DNA of 64,000 bases, taken from contig RPFO01000629.1 in assembly GCA_009746045.1 (NCBI GenBank), positions 476,301 through 540,300 of the forward strand, read 5' to 3'. Each line of letters starts with the position of its first letter. Within the stretch, counting starts at the first letter, position 1. Positions 51,395 through 64,000 of the stretch are shown here, in pieces. The notes beneath the pieces were generated by a model that was given only the letters and a program-made list of their open reading frames with translations, was not told the origin of the DNA and searched no databases. The position numbers were made by a program, and so were the translations under genes. The DNA comes from Mesostigma viride (Eukaryota; Streptophyta; Mesostigmatophyceae; Mesostigmatales; Mesostigmataceae).

Positions 51395-51850
51395 TACTAC
51401 GGACGCGCCGGGGGACGGGACGTTTCGACTGCCTCAGTGCCTATGCGTTTTTACATAGTCCCCATTTCGTTTTCAATGTTCCTTTTTCTTTTCATTCCTT
51501 TTTCCTCTCTTATGTTATCTATTTCTCTTCTATTTTCCCTCTGCTTTCTGTTCATGTTGCTTTTAGTTTTCTTTTTTTTTTTTATCATTCCTTCCTAGAT
51601 AGTTGGCAATACGGCTGGTCTATGAGTTGCCCGTGCTAGCTGTCCCCCCCTCCCAGGGATCCCTAGACTAACCAAGGATAGGGCACCCCGGGCGGCGAAA
51701 TTAGGCTTTGCTGGTGTTTGCCTTCACTTTTCCCACAACTCAGAAAGGCGTGAAACATAGTGGCACTTGGCGAAATGAAGAAGGGAAGCTTCTCCAGCGC
51801 GGGAAGTGGTGCCCGCAGCGGCAACTGGCAACTAAAGTAAGTAAGTACTT
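51395..51850 (+). mobile_element. Divergent copy of the PLE 5' region
   Basis: It resembles the reverse complement of 11330-11700: CCGGGGGACGGGACGTTTCG, CTGCCTCAGTGCCTA, a T-rich middle, AGACTAACCAAGGATAGGGC and ATGAAGAAGGGAA. No RT. Confidence 0.5.
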
Positions 51851-51968
51851 GCGTGTCATGCGCAAAGGCATGCCACGGAGTACTACATATGCTAATCTCA
51901 TTAGAAAAATAATTACACAAATTAAGTTTAAACAAATATCGTCTGCATCATCCCCCAACCGTTAAGCA

Positions 51969-52412
51969 CTAGATGGGGATGTAATCCTCATCCGAGCTGT
52001 CCTCTACTGTAATGGCAGACGAGGCGGTAGTGTAGCGGCTATCCTCAGGACCAATAACCTCCACCTGCGGACTTCTACCCTGGCTAGCAACGGGCCGCGG
52101 GGCCCGTGGGGAGAAAACAGGAGCATACCCCTCAGGAAGGTGCTTATCGCAGATGGCAGCCCATTTCTCCTTGTCAATCATGCGGGCGCGGAGTACGGAT
52201 AGTCCCAGAAGCCCTGCATCTTCAAGCAGTTGTGTCACATAGGTCCGGGTCGCGCCGCGCCGGTGCCCGGCGCGCGCAAGTTTGCCAGGCAACTGGCAGG
52301 CCCCCCCAGACAGGGAGTACCCATTTCTGTGCCCATCTATGCTGTGTTGGTTAGTCACATCACGCCCTTGGGACAACGGGCATAGTGTACCATGTCTTTG
52401 CCGGGGTGTCAT
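51969..52412 (-). pseudogene. LINE ORF2 C-terminal fragment (divergent family)
   Basis: The minus-strand frame holds TYVTQLLEDAGLLGLSVLRA and then RMIDKEKWAAICDKHLPEGY. These align with the LINE-A C-terminal TFKEQLVEDMGGLGLS...MDKAKWAQVIEH. It ends DSSDEDYIPI. No RT motifs are left. Confidence 0.55.
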
Positions 52413-52439
52413 TGGACATGGTTTTCTTCCACCCCACTA

Positions 52440-52563
52440 TACCCGTGATTTGCGCCCAGCTCAGCCTGGCCGGCAACCTCCTTACGTGGGCCGGGCCCAG
52501 CAATGCTCGCCGCCGCAAGGCCCGCACCTTCAAAGAACAGCTAGTCGCAGACATGGGGCGGTA
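52440..52563 (+). mobile_element. LINE-A C-terminal coding fragment
   Basis: CCCAGCTCAGCCTGGCCGGC and CAAAGAACAGCTAGTCGCAG match 42640-42755. It is cut by the (TTG)n array. Confidence 0.7.
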
Positions 52564-52564
52564 A

Positions 52565-53109
<545 letters not shown>

Positions 53110-53720
53110 CAAGGGGTTTCCATGCACACCTCATTTTCATTTTCTTTTTCTTTTTTTCCTTTTTTACTTTATACTTGTTCTTCTTGTCTTTCCTATGTAT
53201 GCCCATTCAACAGTTTTTTTTCATATGTCATACTTAGCTTGTTCTTCTTCTCATTTCATTGTTATCATTATATTTTATCACTTTATCCTCTATTTTAAAT
53301 TTTTTAACTTCTTTCTTGCTTTCCTTTTTTTTCCTCTCCTTTACAACTTTTCTCTCTTTGTGCCTTTTAACTCCTCTTTATTCCTCTTACTGTATGTTTG
53401 TTCATCCTGTCTATTTTTTCACTGCCTACACATTTTCACCTTACACTTTTTTATTTGGAGTGAGCTGGGCAATGAGGCTTTCGACCCTGTTGGATATAGG
53501 AGACCCCTGGCCGGGCACCATGGGCGCTGAAAAATCGAACTCCTGACCCATATGTTCTCCAACATCGCCTGTGCCTCATCACATCCCAGCAATGACCTTC
53601 CGGCTTTATTCCATTTTTGTTATTGTTATTATTATTACTCTTTACTTTGTTTTTATTTGTATTTGTTCGTATTATTACCTTTTACATTTTCTTTTCTTTT
53701 TTCTTTTTTTTTTCTCTTTT
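53110..53720 (+). repeat. T-rich low-complexity DNA
   Basis: Pyrimidine-rich sequence after the (TTG) array, similar in style to 51470-51600. No gene seen. Confidence 0.6.
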
Positions 53721-53721
53721 T

Positions 53722-53836
53722 TCTTTTTCCCTTTCTTTGTAATGTATATACTCCTTACTTATACTTTTAGCCCCTTCGTGTATGTGTGTATGCGTTCCCT
53801 CTTGTCCTTATTAGTTTTGGTTGTTTGTGTTGGTCG

Positions 53837-53901
<65 letters not shown>

Positions 53902-54095
53902 TGTGTGTATGTGTGTTTTCCCTATCAACCTTTCTTGTCTCCCTCCATATGCAGGTCTACCTACTAGAGATAGCCACGCGGCTCCGGCCCGCGGCCTTTG
54001 CGTCTTTCCTCTCAGACAACTACCCTAGTCCTTCCACGGCGTTGGATCGCCATGGTCCAGGCACAGTAGTTGTCTCACTTCATATAAACTATTTG
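53722..54095 (+). repeat. Dispersed module, copy 2, with (GT)n
   Basis: Same order of blocks as 50395-50750; (GT)n at 53836-53896. Confidence 0.8.
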
Positions 54096-54235
54096 CTATC
54101 CGATCACCATCTCGTTTTCACGGCCACGATCCGCGTATCACACAGAAAAGTATCTCATCGAGTCAGTACTCCGTGGCATGCCTTCAGTGCATGTTCACTC
54201 ACGTACTAACGGTGTTTCCATCCACCTGTATGAGT

Positions 54236-54362
54236 TCGTATGCGGATAGCATTTCCACCTCCATTCATGCGTTCCCGCCATCATCTTCAGTGAACGACTT
54301 GACAAGCGGTTGAAGCCACCATGGTCCGGACTCTCCAGACTTCCGGCCTGCGCTAGTTGTCT
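54236..54362 (+). mobile_element. Divergent PLE 3' end
   Basis: ATTTCCACCTCCATTCATGC, CACCATGGTCCGGACTCTCC and GGCCTGCGCTAGTTGTCT align with 46515-46630. Confidence 0.55.
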
Positions 54363-54369
54363 TAATTTT

Positions 54370-55153
54370 AGTTGTCTAATGGATGGTCCGCGGCCGACGC
54401 CGACACCCCTGCCACTGATGCAGCGCAGCCGACCCCGCTGGGCTGCTGCGTGGCACGCAGCAGGCCCTCACCTCTGTTGTGCAAGGTGCTCAAGCTCAAG
54501 TCCATGCAATGATGGCTGCCGCAGCTGTGCTGCAACCCAAGCCACCTTGCTGTCCAGAATTAAAGGCGGCCATGGCCACCTCCCCCCCCAAGCGGGTCAC
54601 GTTCGCGGACGTGGCGCGGCCGCGCGGGTAACAATTTGGATGCCCTTGCAGTTGTGTCACAAAATGTGGCTCAGCTCAGACAACGCAAGATCATCCTCAA
54701 GAACTTTGAGGTGGGAAGGCATGACACCGCACAAGCGCTTACCGAGGCCTTGTGGGGGCCCACGTTCCTGGGGGTGCTGCAGCTGCGCGCCATGCACCAC
54801 GTGACCATTGACAGGGCCATTCGCCTGCCAGGCCCAGCTGGCCTGGTTCTGGTCACCATGGCCACGGTGAACGACCAGAAACGGCCGTCATTGGAGCCCG
54901 TCGCCTGCTCAAGGACACCCCCATCAGCATGGGCGAGGACTACACCCCGGCACAGCTGGCGGCGAGGAGCAAGTCACTGCTGGAATCACGAGCAGGTGGT
55001 GGTGGCACGAGCCGGGTACGTACCGGGTACGTACCGGGGGGAAAGCGTGTGCAGCTGCGACTGTCGCCGGATGGTCGTTTTGGTGCTTACCTGGGTGGTG
55101 TCCGTGTAGACACCGACAACGCGGAGACAGAGTCTCGTGACAAGCAGCTCTAA
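54370..55153 (+). pseudogene. LINE-B ORF1
   Basis: Frames carry KIILKNFEVGRHDTAQALTE, then RLPGPAGLVLVTMATVNDQK and, after a shift near 54895, SMGEDYTPAQLAARSKSLLE and GKRVQLRLSPDGRFGAYLGG. The order of the RRM-like core and a DYTPAQ/R-rich end parallels DDDLTLAQQQRR in the ORF1-only family. The N-terminal part is scrambled by frameshifts. It would bind LINE RNA if intact. Confidence 0.55.
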
Positions 55154-55589
55154 GGTAGAGTCTCGTCACAAGCGTGCTGCCTCTGGTGGCGGTGCCATGC
55201 AGTAGGTAGACAACTCTACTCGTCGGCTCCGAGCGCGACGCGGCTATTACAGGCTTAATTCGGGGCCGGACAGCCTCTAATTAAATTAATAGTTCCCCGT
55301 TCCACTACCATTCATCGACCTAGTCGACTGTCAGAGACACATTGTGGTGCCGGTATCTCGGGCTCGAACGACAGCTCTCAGCAGTAAGATAAGCAACACA
55401 CCGGCAACGCATGCTAGATTTTCTACTACGCCTCTGCGTTGCACAATCATCCCCGAATACCCAGAGCAGGCGGCAGTCCTTCGCCTGCAGGACAAGCTCC
55501 ATGCGTGAAAAGCCACTATTCCCCCATTTCCCTCCCCTCCGTTCCATCCCCACCCCCACCTTCCGCTGCATCCACCCCCATGATCAGTT

Positions 55590-58500
55590 CCCCCATCGTC
55601 CTTCTCCCCTGTTGGGCCAGCAGGCATCGATCCTTGGCCCTCGCGACTTTCAACGTACGTACAATGCTAGCAGATGGCGATCATATAATACTGCTACCGG
55701 GCGGAGGAGCTCGTTGCCTTTTGCATTTCACATCGTGTGTCTATTCTAGGCCGGTGCAGGAGCATCGTCGCACGGTGCCATCTCAGTCTGGCACGGTGCG
55801 CACTGATCGCCTGGCCGGCGGTTGGCGTTTTTACTTCAGGCAGTGGGACGCCAGGCCAAGGTGGTGTTGGCCTTTTGTGTTCGCCGCTGGCAGCTGCCAG
55901 CCTCAGCGCGCTTAAGTTTCTTACCCCACGCCTTTTGGTGGCACATTTCACCTCATGCAGTTGAGGGGCGGTCTAAGCACCACCTCACGGTGGGGGTGGG
56001 TTACGCACCCCATACTGTAGTGGTCTAACCCAATGATGCAGTTGGAATGCCAGAAGTTCTTCGAGGACTTGCATAACCTTGAGCGGGGCCACCCCGGCCC
56101 GCCACTTCTTGCATGGTTATTATGCTGCTCGACGCCAATGCCACGCTCCCCGTGGGCACTGCTGGCAGTTGCTTTGCGCCTGCCGGCACGGCTGCTAACG
56201 ACAACACCTCCTTGTTTTCTGCCTTTTTGTGGGATTATTAGCGGGATGGTTGCTGTCAACTGCCACTTAATCCAACGTCCCTCACAGGACTTGGTCACTT
56301 TTCGGGGCCGGCTAACGACCGTCAGGCCTGTCTGGACTATGTGGTCGTACGGCAGCCCAGGTGCCACTTCGGTCCTGGATACTCGAGTGTTCGACCCATG
56401 CACCTATACAGTGTGCTCTGACCACCAGTTGGTGCGTGCCGACCATTCGGCTCCGCTTCCACGCCCCCAAGCGCGCCGCGCCCCATGCAGTGGCACGTCC
56501 TGACTGGTCTCGGCGCTACTGACGCCCGGTCCGAGGGGATCCTGCATGAGGACTGGACGGAGGCCGAGCACGAGCGGAACCGGTGCCGCCGGGCCGTACC
56601 TGGAGGCCCTGGACGCCCAGGCGGACGTCGCCGCGCTGGCCCAGCCGGGGTCAGTGCTCCCAATTAACGCTGCCATTTTTGCGGGCTTTGCGGCCCGCGC
56701 CCCGTTGCTGGCGGCCCGGCACCTGCCGTTCATGCCCCGCCGCCGCCCCGGCCCGCTCTACCGCCAGGACCCCAAGTTAGGTTAAATAGTGCCGGAACCT
56801 TTTGCCCACTGAGGCAAATCGGTCCGAACCTAACTCCCCAAGGTCTTGGGCGCCCGGCACCGCCTCAAGTGTAGTATAGCCGGGACCCGCTGCTGAAACC
56901 GGTGCTCACGGCCGCCCGCTAATTGTGGAGGCCTACGCACATGCTCAGGACGCAGAGGCGGCCCAGTGCATCGCAGATGCCAAGGCCTGCCAAGCTCGCA
57001 ACCAGGGCAAGGACATGTGGTACCACCTCGACCGGCTCGGCGGCCGGCGGCAGCGCACCCCGCGGTGGAGCACACGGGGGACGGCACGGCGCCGGTCAGC
57101 CTTTACCGCTGGTTGGCCAGCCCACAATGCCGGTTTCCTTGACACTGAGGTGGGGCTCGCGCCGGCCCCTCCGCCGGCCCACCGCTTCAGTCACCCCGAG
57201 ACGGCCGCCCGTCTCGGTGTTGGCCGGACCCCCCCCGCCGCCTGCGCCCCCCTCCTCAACCGCGGACTACCAAGTCCCCGCCTTGCAGGAGGGCTGCCTT
57301 GCCACCAGGCGGCGTCGTCCACCCCTTCACTTTGAGGGAATTGAACGGCACCCTTGCTCGCCTGCTGCGGTACGACGCGGCGGTCGGGGCCAACCACCTT
57401 TCGGCTGCATGAGCTGCTGAAGACCCCTGGCCCGGCGGTGAGGGAGCTTCTGCTGGCGTTCTGCAACCGTGTCCCGCTCTCTGATGAGCCTCCGCCTGCT
57501 GAGTGGCAGACGGCCATCCGGCCGCCGGAGTCATGCTGTACAAGAAGGGTTCTGCTGCGCTGACCCCGGTAACTATCGGGGTGTCTGCCTCCATGCAGAG
57601 CGCCGCGCTGAAGGTCTTCATGCGCATGATGCATGCTGCACAGGCTCCGCGCCGCACTGGGCCCACACCTGGGTGAGTATATATCAAGGCCTTTGACACG
57701 GTCCTATATAGTGGGAGGCTCTTTGGGCCATCCTAGCTCTGGATTGGGTATACCACCAGCGTTTATTGCTGCGCCGGCTTTCTAGCCATTCGTCGACTGT
57801 ATGAGGGCTCACAGGCAGTATAGTGCGTACTGCGGAAGGCACCACCCCATGCACCATTCCCCCTTCGATCACCACGGGGTGTGCAGTCCTGTCCCCATAT
57901 ATCTGTTCATTATTGTCGTGGATCACATCATGCGTCGGGCACGTGCGCGCTTTACCGCTCTTATGTATATAAGGGGTTCAAGCCCGGCTTGGACATCCTT
58001 AACGAGCCGCGAACACGGCGGCGTTGTCCCCGGCTACCGCCTGTCCGACCTGATTTATGCGGATGACACCACCGGCCTGATCGCGCGCCCCGAGCACATT
58101 CAGACCTGGCTGGACTGTCTGGGCTTGGAGGCGAGGGCGGTGGGGTTGGAGATTAGTGTCAAAACTGAGGCGATGGTGATTGGGGCTTCCAGTCGCCCCG
58201 CGCCTCTGCTGCGGCTGCTAGACGGGACGGAGATCCCATTCCGTCATCGCTTCAAACTGCTGGGGAGTATGCTCCCCGAACCGCCGACGATGTGGACACC
58301 CGCATCGGCCTGGCCTGGGCTAGGCATCGTTCGCTCAAAACCTACTGGCATTCGAAGGCCCTCGGCGAGCACCGCGCAAGCGCATGCTCCTCAAGGTCCT
58401 GGTCCTCACGGTGCTCACCTACATATGGAGCCGAGGCATGGACGCTCACGGACACGCTGACCGCCAAACTAGACGGCACGGTAACCAGGATGCTCCGTCA

Positions 58501-58980
58501 CGGGCCCTGAATGTAGGGTTTTCCACGCATAGATCTTTAGATACTTTGTATACCAGGGTGCCCATGCCTCGCATTTCGGACGAGATTAGACAGCGTAGGA
58601 TAGCATTCGTAGTATGTATCTTGCTCGCACCAGCCAGGTAGACACCGACCTCGGTCTGGCCGGCCCCCAGCGGCTTGGCCAACCAGGGCGGCATATCTTG
58701 ACCTGGCCTGGCCCCAAGGACATACCTAAGAAGGTAGGCAAACATGTCATGACCTAACCACAGCAGTTGCTGGCCGACCTACTAGTGGTCCCAGCCCCGT
58801 TTGAACATCGCATTCACTCCCTCTCTCTTGCTTGGACTGGCAGCTATGCAGAATTACAAGAAGAGGTGGAAGACGATTGTCCAGGCTCATACGCCAGCCC
58901 CTGTGGGCAAGCGCCCCCCACCCAAGAGGAAGGGGCGCTTCAAATGCTGAGAAGAATAGTTAGGCTGTTAGGGTGTTCTA
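55590..58980 (+). pseudogene. LINE-B ORF2: APE endonuclease + reverse transcriptase, frameshifted
   Basis: Endonuclease marks: ATFNVRTMLADG (55644), an E-containing QEHRRTVPSQSG (55768) and a C-terminal DHQLVRAD (56420). The linker is KACQARNQGKDMWYHLDRLG. RT marks: WQTA...RR then DPGNYRGVCL (57560-57590), motif A degraded near 57690, YLFIIVVDHIMRRAR, motif C LIYADDTTGLI (58050) and IQTWLDCLGLEARAVGLEIS. At least six frame changes and a block loss near motif A make it a dead copy. It is close to LINE-A in the thumb region. Confidence 0.8.
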
Positions 58981-59046
58981 GATTAGAGTAGCTTAGAGTT
59001 AGTTCGGTTTCGCGGCTTTGCCCACGTACCTCCATCCATCCAGCAA

Positions 59047-60900
59047 GGGAATTAATTAATTAATTAATTAGACTCGTGCTCCCGTTGGGGAGTCACGGAG
59101 CATTGACCCCGATGGATGGATGGGTGGGTGCAAACAATCCTACCGGTCTAAGCTATCTACATCTACCTACGGCATCTATCTAACAGCATTACTACCTATA
59201 CAACATCTATCTATATAGCACTGGCGTGCCTCCCACGGGTTTGCACACGCGGGCGCTTCCCCACAGGCGGGGGCTCGTTGTCCTCTATGACTCTGGGCCC
59301 ACTTGGCCTTAATTGTCCATCATCTTCTTCCAAATCACGGAGAGGCCTATAGGCCCCCCATGTCCTCTACTAGCTGTTCTTTGAAGGTGCGGGCCTTGCG
59401 GCGTCTAACATCACTGGGCCCGGCCCACGTCAGGAGGTGCCGGCCAGGCTGAGCTGGTCTCAGTCCTGCGGGGGGGGCCACGTGAGGTGTCTACCTGGTT
59501 GGTGCGAGCGAGGTGCCCTACTAGTAGCTGCAGGCGTCGCTGCTTAATGGTGCTGGTGATGTATGGCATGCCCTGGTACAGGTCCTCATTGCGGACATGA
59601 GCAGCATATCCTACTCTGAAAATGGAACGCAGCATGTTGGTGACCGCGCCGTCCAGCTTGCGGGCCAGCTCGGCGGTGAGGGTCCACGTCTCGGCCCCAT
59701 ACCGCGTGAGAACAGGAAGGACGAGGACCTTGAACAGGTCCTGTTTCTCGATCCTGCCGGCAGGGGCTTGCGCCACAGGGCCCGGTCCTGGCGTAAAGCG
59801 TGCCAGGCGAGGGAGATGCGATAGTCCACTATCAACCTCGCAGCTGGGGAGCAGGCTGCCCAGCAGCTTGACGCGGTCCCGATACAGGACTCGAGAGCCG
59901 TCGAGGAGATAGAGGGGTGGCGGTGAGTGGGTGAGCCCAACCGCCAGGGCCTCTGTCTTAATTCTTGCTGACCTCAAGCCCCACAGTCTGCACGGGCCTC
60001 GATATAGCCAGGCAGTCAAGCCATGTCTGCACGTGCCCAGTGTCCTCGAAGAGGGTGGTGTCGTCTGCGTAGATGATGTCTGCCAGCCGAATCTCCGTGT
60101 CCGCTCCGCCATGCCAGAATTTGTTAGCAACCTGCACCCCTGGTTCCCTACCCACGATGCGGGCAAATCGCTTGCGCGCCTGAATCATTACGTATTCGAC
60201 CACAATAACTGTGAACATGCAGGTAGGGCGACAGCACGCAGCCCTGCCACACACCCTTCTGTAAAGGGCATGGTGGCGTGGTCCCGTAAGAAGTGCGCAC
60301 CGAAGTGGTGGACCCTTCATACAGGTTGCGGATGACAGCAATCAGGGGGCGGGGGATCCGGAACAGCTCGAGGATGTCCCAAAGCGCATGCAGGCCAGAA
60401 AACCGAATCGAAGGCTTTGATGAAGTCGATCCACCAGCACAAGGTGCAAAGGGGACTCACCAGGCTGAAGGCGTTGCAGTTCCTCCATGCACCAGTCGGC
60501 GAGTAGCGAAGAGCGCCTGTACTGTGTTGCGACCTGAACGGAAGCCGTGCTGAGTCTCGCTGAGATGACCGTCCAGGCCGGGCCGTGCGCAGGCGGTTCA
60601 GGATGAGCCGCATAAGAAGCTTGAGGGGGGCACTTTGAATGCACACCCCTCTGTAGTTGCCGGGGTCAGCAGGCTACCCCTTGTTCTTGTACAGCATCGT
60701 GCGAAAACTGTGTTGCCAGGCCGCTGGAGGTGGTTGCGACGACAGCAGAAGGCGGTTGCAGATGTCCCGGAAGAGCAGCATAACACCTGTGTCCTCGAAT
60801 TCGGCTGCAAGTTTTACAACTGCGGCAGGAATCTCGTCATGCAGAGCCGGTGGCTGCGTCATAACGCAGGCGCTGGACCGCCTTCGTGACCTCGCGAGAG
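59047..60900 (-). mobile_element. LINE-A, 5'-truncated copy with RT
   Basis: Minus strand: RT from about 60890 (AAWQHSFRTMLYKNKG, DPGNYRGVCIQSAPLKLLMR), a broken motif A near 60420, QKGVWQGCVLSP region frameshifted near 60240, and motif C IIYADDTTLFEDTGHVQTW (60060). Then come the C-terminal GYAAHVRNEDLYQGMPYITS, the 3' UTR, stem-loop 59075-59097 and tail 59047-59070. No endonuclease. Several frameshifts, so inactive. Confidence 0.8.
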
Positions 60901-61047
60901 CAAGGGAATATATGTGCCACATGATCAAAATTGACATGCTATGGCGGACGTTACCGACGATAACTACCACGTTTGGTCACCGAGTTAGGTCGGATTTGTC
61001 ATGCACGATCGAATCGCCATTCCACGACGACGCAGGCGACCGAGCTA

Positions 61048-61290
61048 CATGATCTCCCAACGGAGTCATGTTATAATTTAATTCAATTGAACTGATGGTC
61101 CAAGAGGATCAAAGCCCTGGGCGCTTTGCTGAGTAGAGTAGCTACTGAGGATTTTTGTAGCTTAGATTATTAGCTAGCTTAGAGTTAGCTTAGTTGGTTT
61201 TCGCGGCTTCGCTGTACCCCCACCCATCAATGGAATACGTGCTACATGATCTCCCAACGGAGTCATGTCATAATTTTATTTTTTTTAGTT
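61048..61290 (+). mobile_element. Two LINE 3' ends with stem-loops
   Basis: Stem-loops CATGA-T-CTCC-CAAC-GGAG-TCATG at 61048-61070 and 61245-61267, each followed by AT-rich sequence (TTATAATTTAATTC, TCATAATTTTATTT). 61095-61235 resembles the LINE-B 3' UTR (58940-59040). Confidence 0.65.
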
Positions 61291-61318
61291 GATGGTACTT
61301 ATTACGAGACCGCCGCCC

Positions 61319-61368
61319 CAGCAACCCCAGCAACCCCAGCAACCCCAGCAACCCCAGCAACCCCAGCA
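61319..61368 (+). repeat. 10-bp repeat CCCCAGCAAC
   Basis: Five units, followed by GGGGACTACAGCAGTAGTGT, which resembles the ORF1-only 3' UTR start at 47930. Confidence 0.85.
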
Positions 61369-61506
61369 TAGGGGACTACAGCAGTAGTGTAGAATAGTGA
61401 GGCTTAGCTGGCGTGGCCATGCGTCCAGGAATAGTTGTTAATGTACATGTATTCTCCTCGACGCAACGTCACAAAGATGCTGCGCAAGGCCCTATCCCCT
61501 TTGGTT

Positions 61507-61710
61507 TGCACGTTAGTGTATGTGTGTGTGTTTTCCCTATCAACCTTTCTTGTCGGCCTTCTGTCTCCCTCCATGCAGGTCTTCCTAGAGATAGCCACGC
61601 GGCTCCCGCAGCCTTCGCGTCTTTCCTCTCAGACAACTACCCTAGTCCTTCCACGGCGTCGGATCACCATGCGTCCAGGCATAGTTGTCTCACTTCGTAC
61701 AAATCCTCAT
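61507..61710 (+). repeat. Dispersed module, copy 3
   Basis: GTGTTTTCCCTATCAACCTT to CATAGTTGTCTCACTTCGTA, as in the two other copies, with a much shorter GT tract. Confidence 0.8.
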
Positions 61711-61752
61711 TACTAATGTGCAAACCAAAGGGGATGTTAACCCGTATTTTTC

Positions 61753-62221
61753 TAATTAATTAATTAAACTCGTGCTCCCGTTGGGGAGTCACGGAGCACC
61801 GAAGTGCTTTTAATCCCTGTGTGTGCACTACAGGAGAAAGGGCAGAGACCCCCAGTCTCCTTCATGCCAAAGGCATGCCACAGCTGCAATCGGGCGCGGC
61901 TAGCTAAAAGGACAGGCTAACGATCCGGCAAACTGTGGGTGCAATAAGACCCATGTGAGCATATCATAGCAAGGAGCGTGGGCAAGTAATCTGAACATAG
62001 CCAGGGCGTAGCATGGCTGTACTAGGACTAGGCTAAGGCTATGGCTGGTTGTGTACCGTGCGTTGGCGGCACGTGACTAGGTGTGTTGGCACAGACAGCT
62101 AGGCAACAGTCTAGGCATGGCTGCCTTAGCGGCAGTGACGCCAATGGTTACAAGCTAGGGCTATTATTCTAGCCCGCTGGGGGCGTCCACATCTTGTGGT
62201 TGATCATCAGGTCCCCGCCCC
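61753..62221 (-). mobile_element. LINE 3' end (family C), second copy
   Basis: TTAATT tail, stem-loop 61771-61793, then the family C body seen at 23820-24020. 62000-62221 is not otherwise identified. Confidence 0.6.
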
Positions 62222-63968
62222 TTTTTTAATTAGAACGCGATATATCGCGTTGTAAGCTTTTTTTAGAACGCGTATAGCACCTAAGGAATTTTTTTTTTCA
62301 TGGTCATGTATATACTTTCCTGAAAGCCCATAAATCAAAGGATTTTTTGAGCTACTCAGACCTACCAAATTCCTATTCCATAGAGAGATACAGTGCTATG
62401 AATACAGGCCCCGGGTCTGACCATGACCGCGATTTCTTGACCCTATAGGTCACAAGTCATGTGCTTATTCACAAATGGTTCATGAAAAAAATCTGGCTTC
62501 TTGCACGAGCTATGGGCAACATATGCAGGCTCTGTGAAACAAAACTCAGGCCCATTGGGGCACTGGAGCTATTTTTCATTAGCATCACAATTACAACGCA
62601 GTACAACGCAGTGGGAAACATGAGAGCCCTTCACAACAATACGCAACGACAGGAGCCCCATAAACGGGGCCATAGTGAGCTTGGAGGGTCAAAACGTTGA
62701 AAATAGGCGTTGTATAAGTGATACAGCATCATACATGCATCAAACATCATGACTGGATGACCTAATATGACTGAATCAGGCAGCCATAGCCAAAGCATCA
62801 TCCACTCTCACAACGTGTTGAGCACATGCCTCGTGGGAACGGAGGTGCTAGGTTTTCATTCCATAACGCCTGCAATACTGAAAGAAAGAGGCACGTGTAA
62901 TGCAAGGCTTGGATAGGTTGAGTGATCCATGAGCTTACATGCAGGCAAAGATGACGCTGGAATGCATGCTAGCAAATGGTGGCAAGATGCTAACAACACA
63001 TGATTATACACCATGATTGTGGGCACCTAGCTGATCTTCTTGCACAATCAATGCAGTATAAACCATCAACATCCAATCCTCACGATATATTCACGGCTTG
63101 ACGACGTATACAGCACCTAAATACTGCACAACTGCAACCTGCTATGGCTGACATGCAAGCAACGTCGAGTAGGATGGCGGTCTTAGAGAGGCTGGGCAGA
63201 CGTCGGTAAAAATAAGTGGAAAACTGGCAGAAACTAGGCAGAAAAACGATATACTTACGCCTGCAAGCACTATTGAGCCGGTGGCAGAGGCCATTTCCAG
63301 GAAAATACAGCATACCGTAGCAATAGCCACGGTCACGCCTTACGCTATTTGCAGGCACCATCATGCCCGGAGCTACCCAATAAAAGTCTGCACAAATCTC
63401 GGTTTAGCCGAGAGTCCGGGCGTTCGGAATGAATAAACATGTGTTAAGAAGTCGAAACACCATGGAAATACCAAGCATGGTGCCGCAGCAGACCCGAGTC
63501 TTGACGTAATAATATGTATGCCGGTTTCCAGGGTTTCCGCATGAAAGTTGGGTGAGAAACTGGAAAAAACTACGTTTTCTTTGCCCCAGTACCTCAACAA
63601 ACTCGTAGAAACCTAATTATCAACCTTTGAACGCATCATCATGGTCGTGCTACCCAACAGCCACTGAAATTCGCGCGAAAACTGGCGAGATCTACCTGCC
63701 GCCATCGCCGTCGTCTTCACCTTCGTCCCGCAAAAATGCCTGATTTCAGTGGTACATATTTGTTTGCAGCTGTCACAAAAAAAATACCAAAAATACCAGG
63801 ATTTTTTCTTGAATTCTATGAGATGTTTCTGACCTATTTTGAAAGTTTCAGACCAAAAATCGCATGTTTAATAGGTTTGCCACGTGTCAGATAACAACGC
63901 GATATGTACATACATCGCGTTCTAACCCTACAACGCGATGTATCGCGTTGTAAAAAAACACGGGTTAA
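62222..63968 (-). mobile_element. TTAA/CCCGTG transposon, inverted copy
   Basis: Reverse complement of 35392-37846 with few differences. It retains the TTAACCCGTGTTT end (63956-63968) but lost the outermost bases at the other end (62213-62227). It lacks the 690-bp TA insertion. The zinc-finger-like exon has an internal stop. Confidence 0.85.
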
Positions 63969-64000
63969 GGGCCTTGCGCAGCATCTTGGTGACATTGCCG

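Larger units (their letters stand above)
54370..59046 (+). mobile_element. LINE-B, near full length but degenerate
   Basis: ORF1-like region, then APE-type endonuclease, linker, RT and C-terminal region in order on the + strand. The 3' terminus is missing: sequence stops at CCATCCATCCAGCAAGGG before a shared TTAATT tract. A related 3' end at 61095-61285 retains the stem-loop. Confidence 0.75.

Overview
The window is nuclear eukaryotic DNA. It shows canonical GT-AG introns, two host genes with introns, long microsatellites and almost every class of eukaryotic transposon. I see no prokaryotic operons, tRNA or rRNA genes, or CRISPR. The Penelope-like element carries its GIY-YIG domain at the N-terminus (the 'Chlamys' arrangement known mainly from green algae). 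Together with the mixed base composition and APE- and RLE-type LINEs, this suggests an alga, perhaps a chlorophyte or prasinophyte. The lineage is an inference with modest confidence.

Host genes. (1) A six-exon gene on the + strand (13832-22276) for a METTL26/DUF938 methyltransferase. All five introns are GT-AG and all phases join, giving 233 residues. (2) A two-exon gene (44085-45140) for an FHA-domain protein of 308 residues with a C-terminal basic nuclear-type signal. Nearly everything else is mobile or repetitive.

Layout. 1-2050: ORF1-only LINE derivative and a tandem duplication. 2144-6480: two adjacent TTAA-flanked DNA elements, the second carrying a PHD finger. 6492-12990: an ORF1-only element split by a complete Penelope-like element (PLE) with 921-bp pseudo-LTRs. 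13000-22560: METTL26 gene. 23800-26657: nested LINE, SINE-like and ORF1-only copies joined at (TTAA)n tracts. 26658-40160: a 13.5-kb element with hAT-type ends and a perfect 8-bp target duplication. It contains a 7.06-kb unit bounded by identical 211-bp inverted repeats, and a TTAA/CCCGTG element that itself carries a 690-bp TA-flanked insertion. 40161-43400: the interrupted ORF1 element resumes, then a LINE split by a second copy of the 1.9-kb TTAA element. 44085-45140: FHA gene. 45400-50350: PLE fragments, the longest ORF1 copy, and a degenerate RLE-type LINE. 50400-54360: simple-sequence DNA with a perfect (TTG)181 tract. 54370-60970: two LINEs tail to tail. 61000-64000: LINE 3' ends and an inverted copy of the CCCGTG element.

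Main idea. Eleven retroelement 3' ends in the window, from at least three families, end in the same stem-loop: a lower stem, one bulged base, a CTCC/GGAG upper stem and a CAAC loop, usually followed by a (TTAA)n tail. Both stems vary in a compensatory way. ORF1-only copies with no reverse transcriptase share it with RT-coding LINEs. The simplest reading is a LINE machinery that recognises a 3' hairpin and mobilises half-LINEs in trans.
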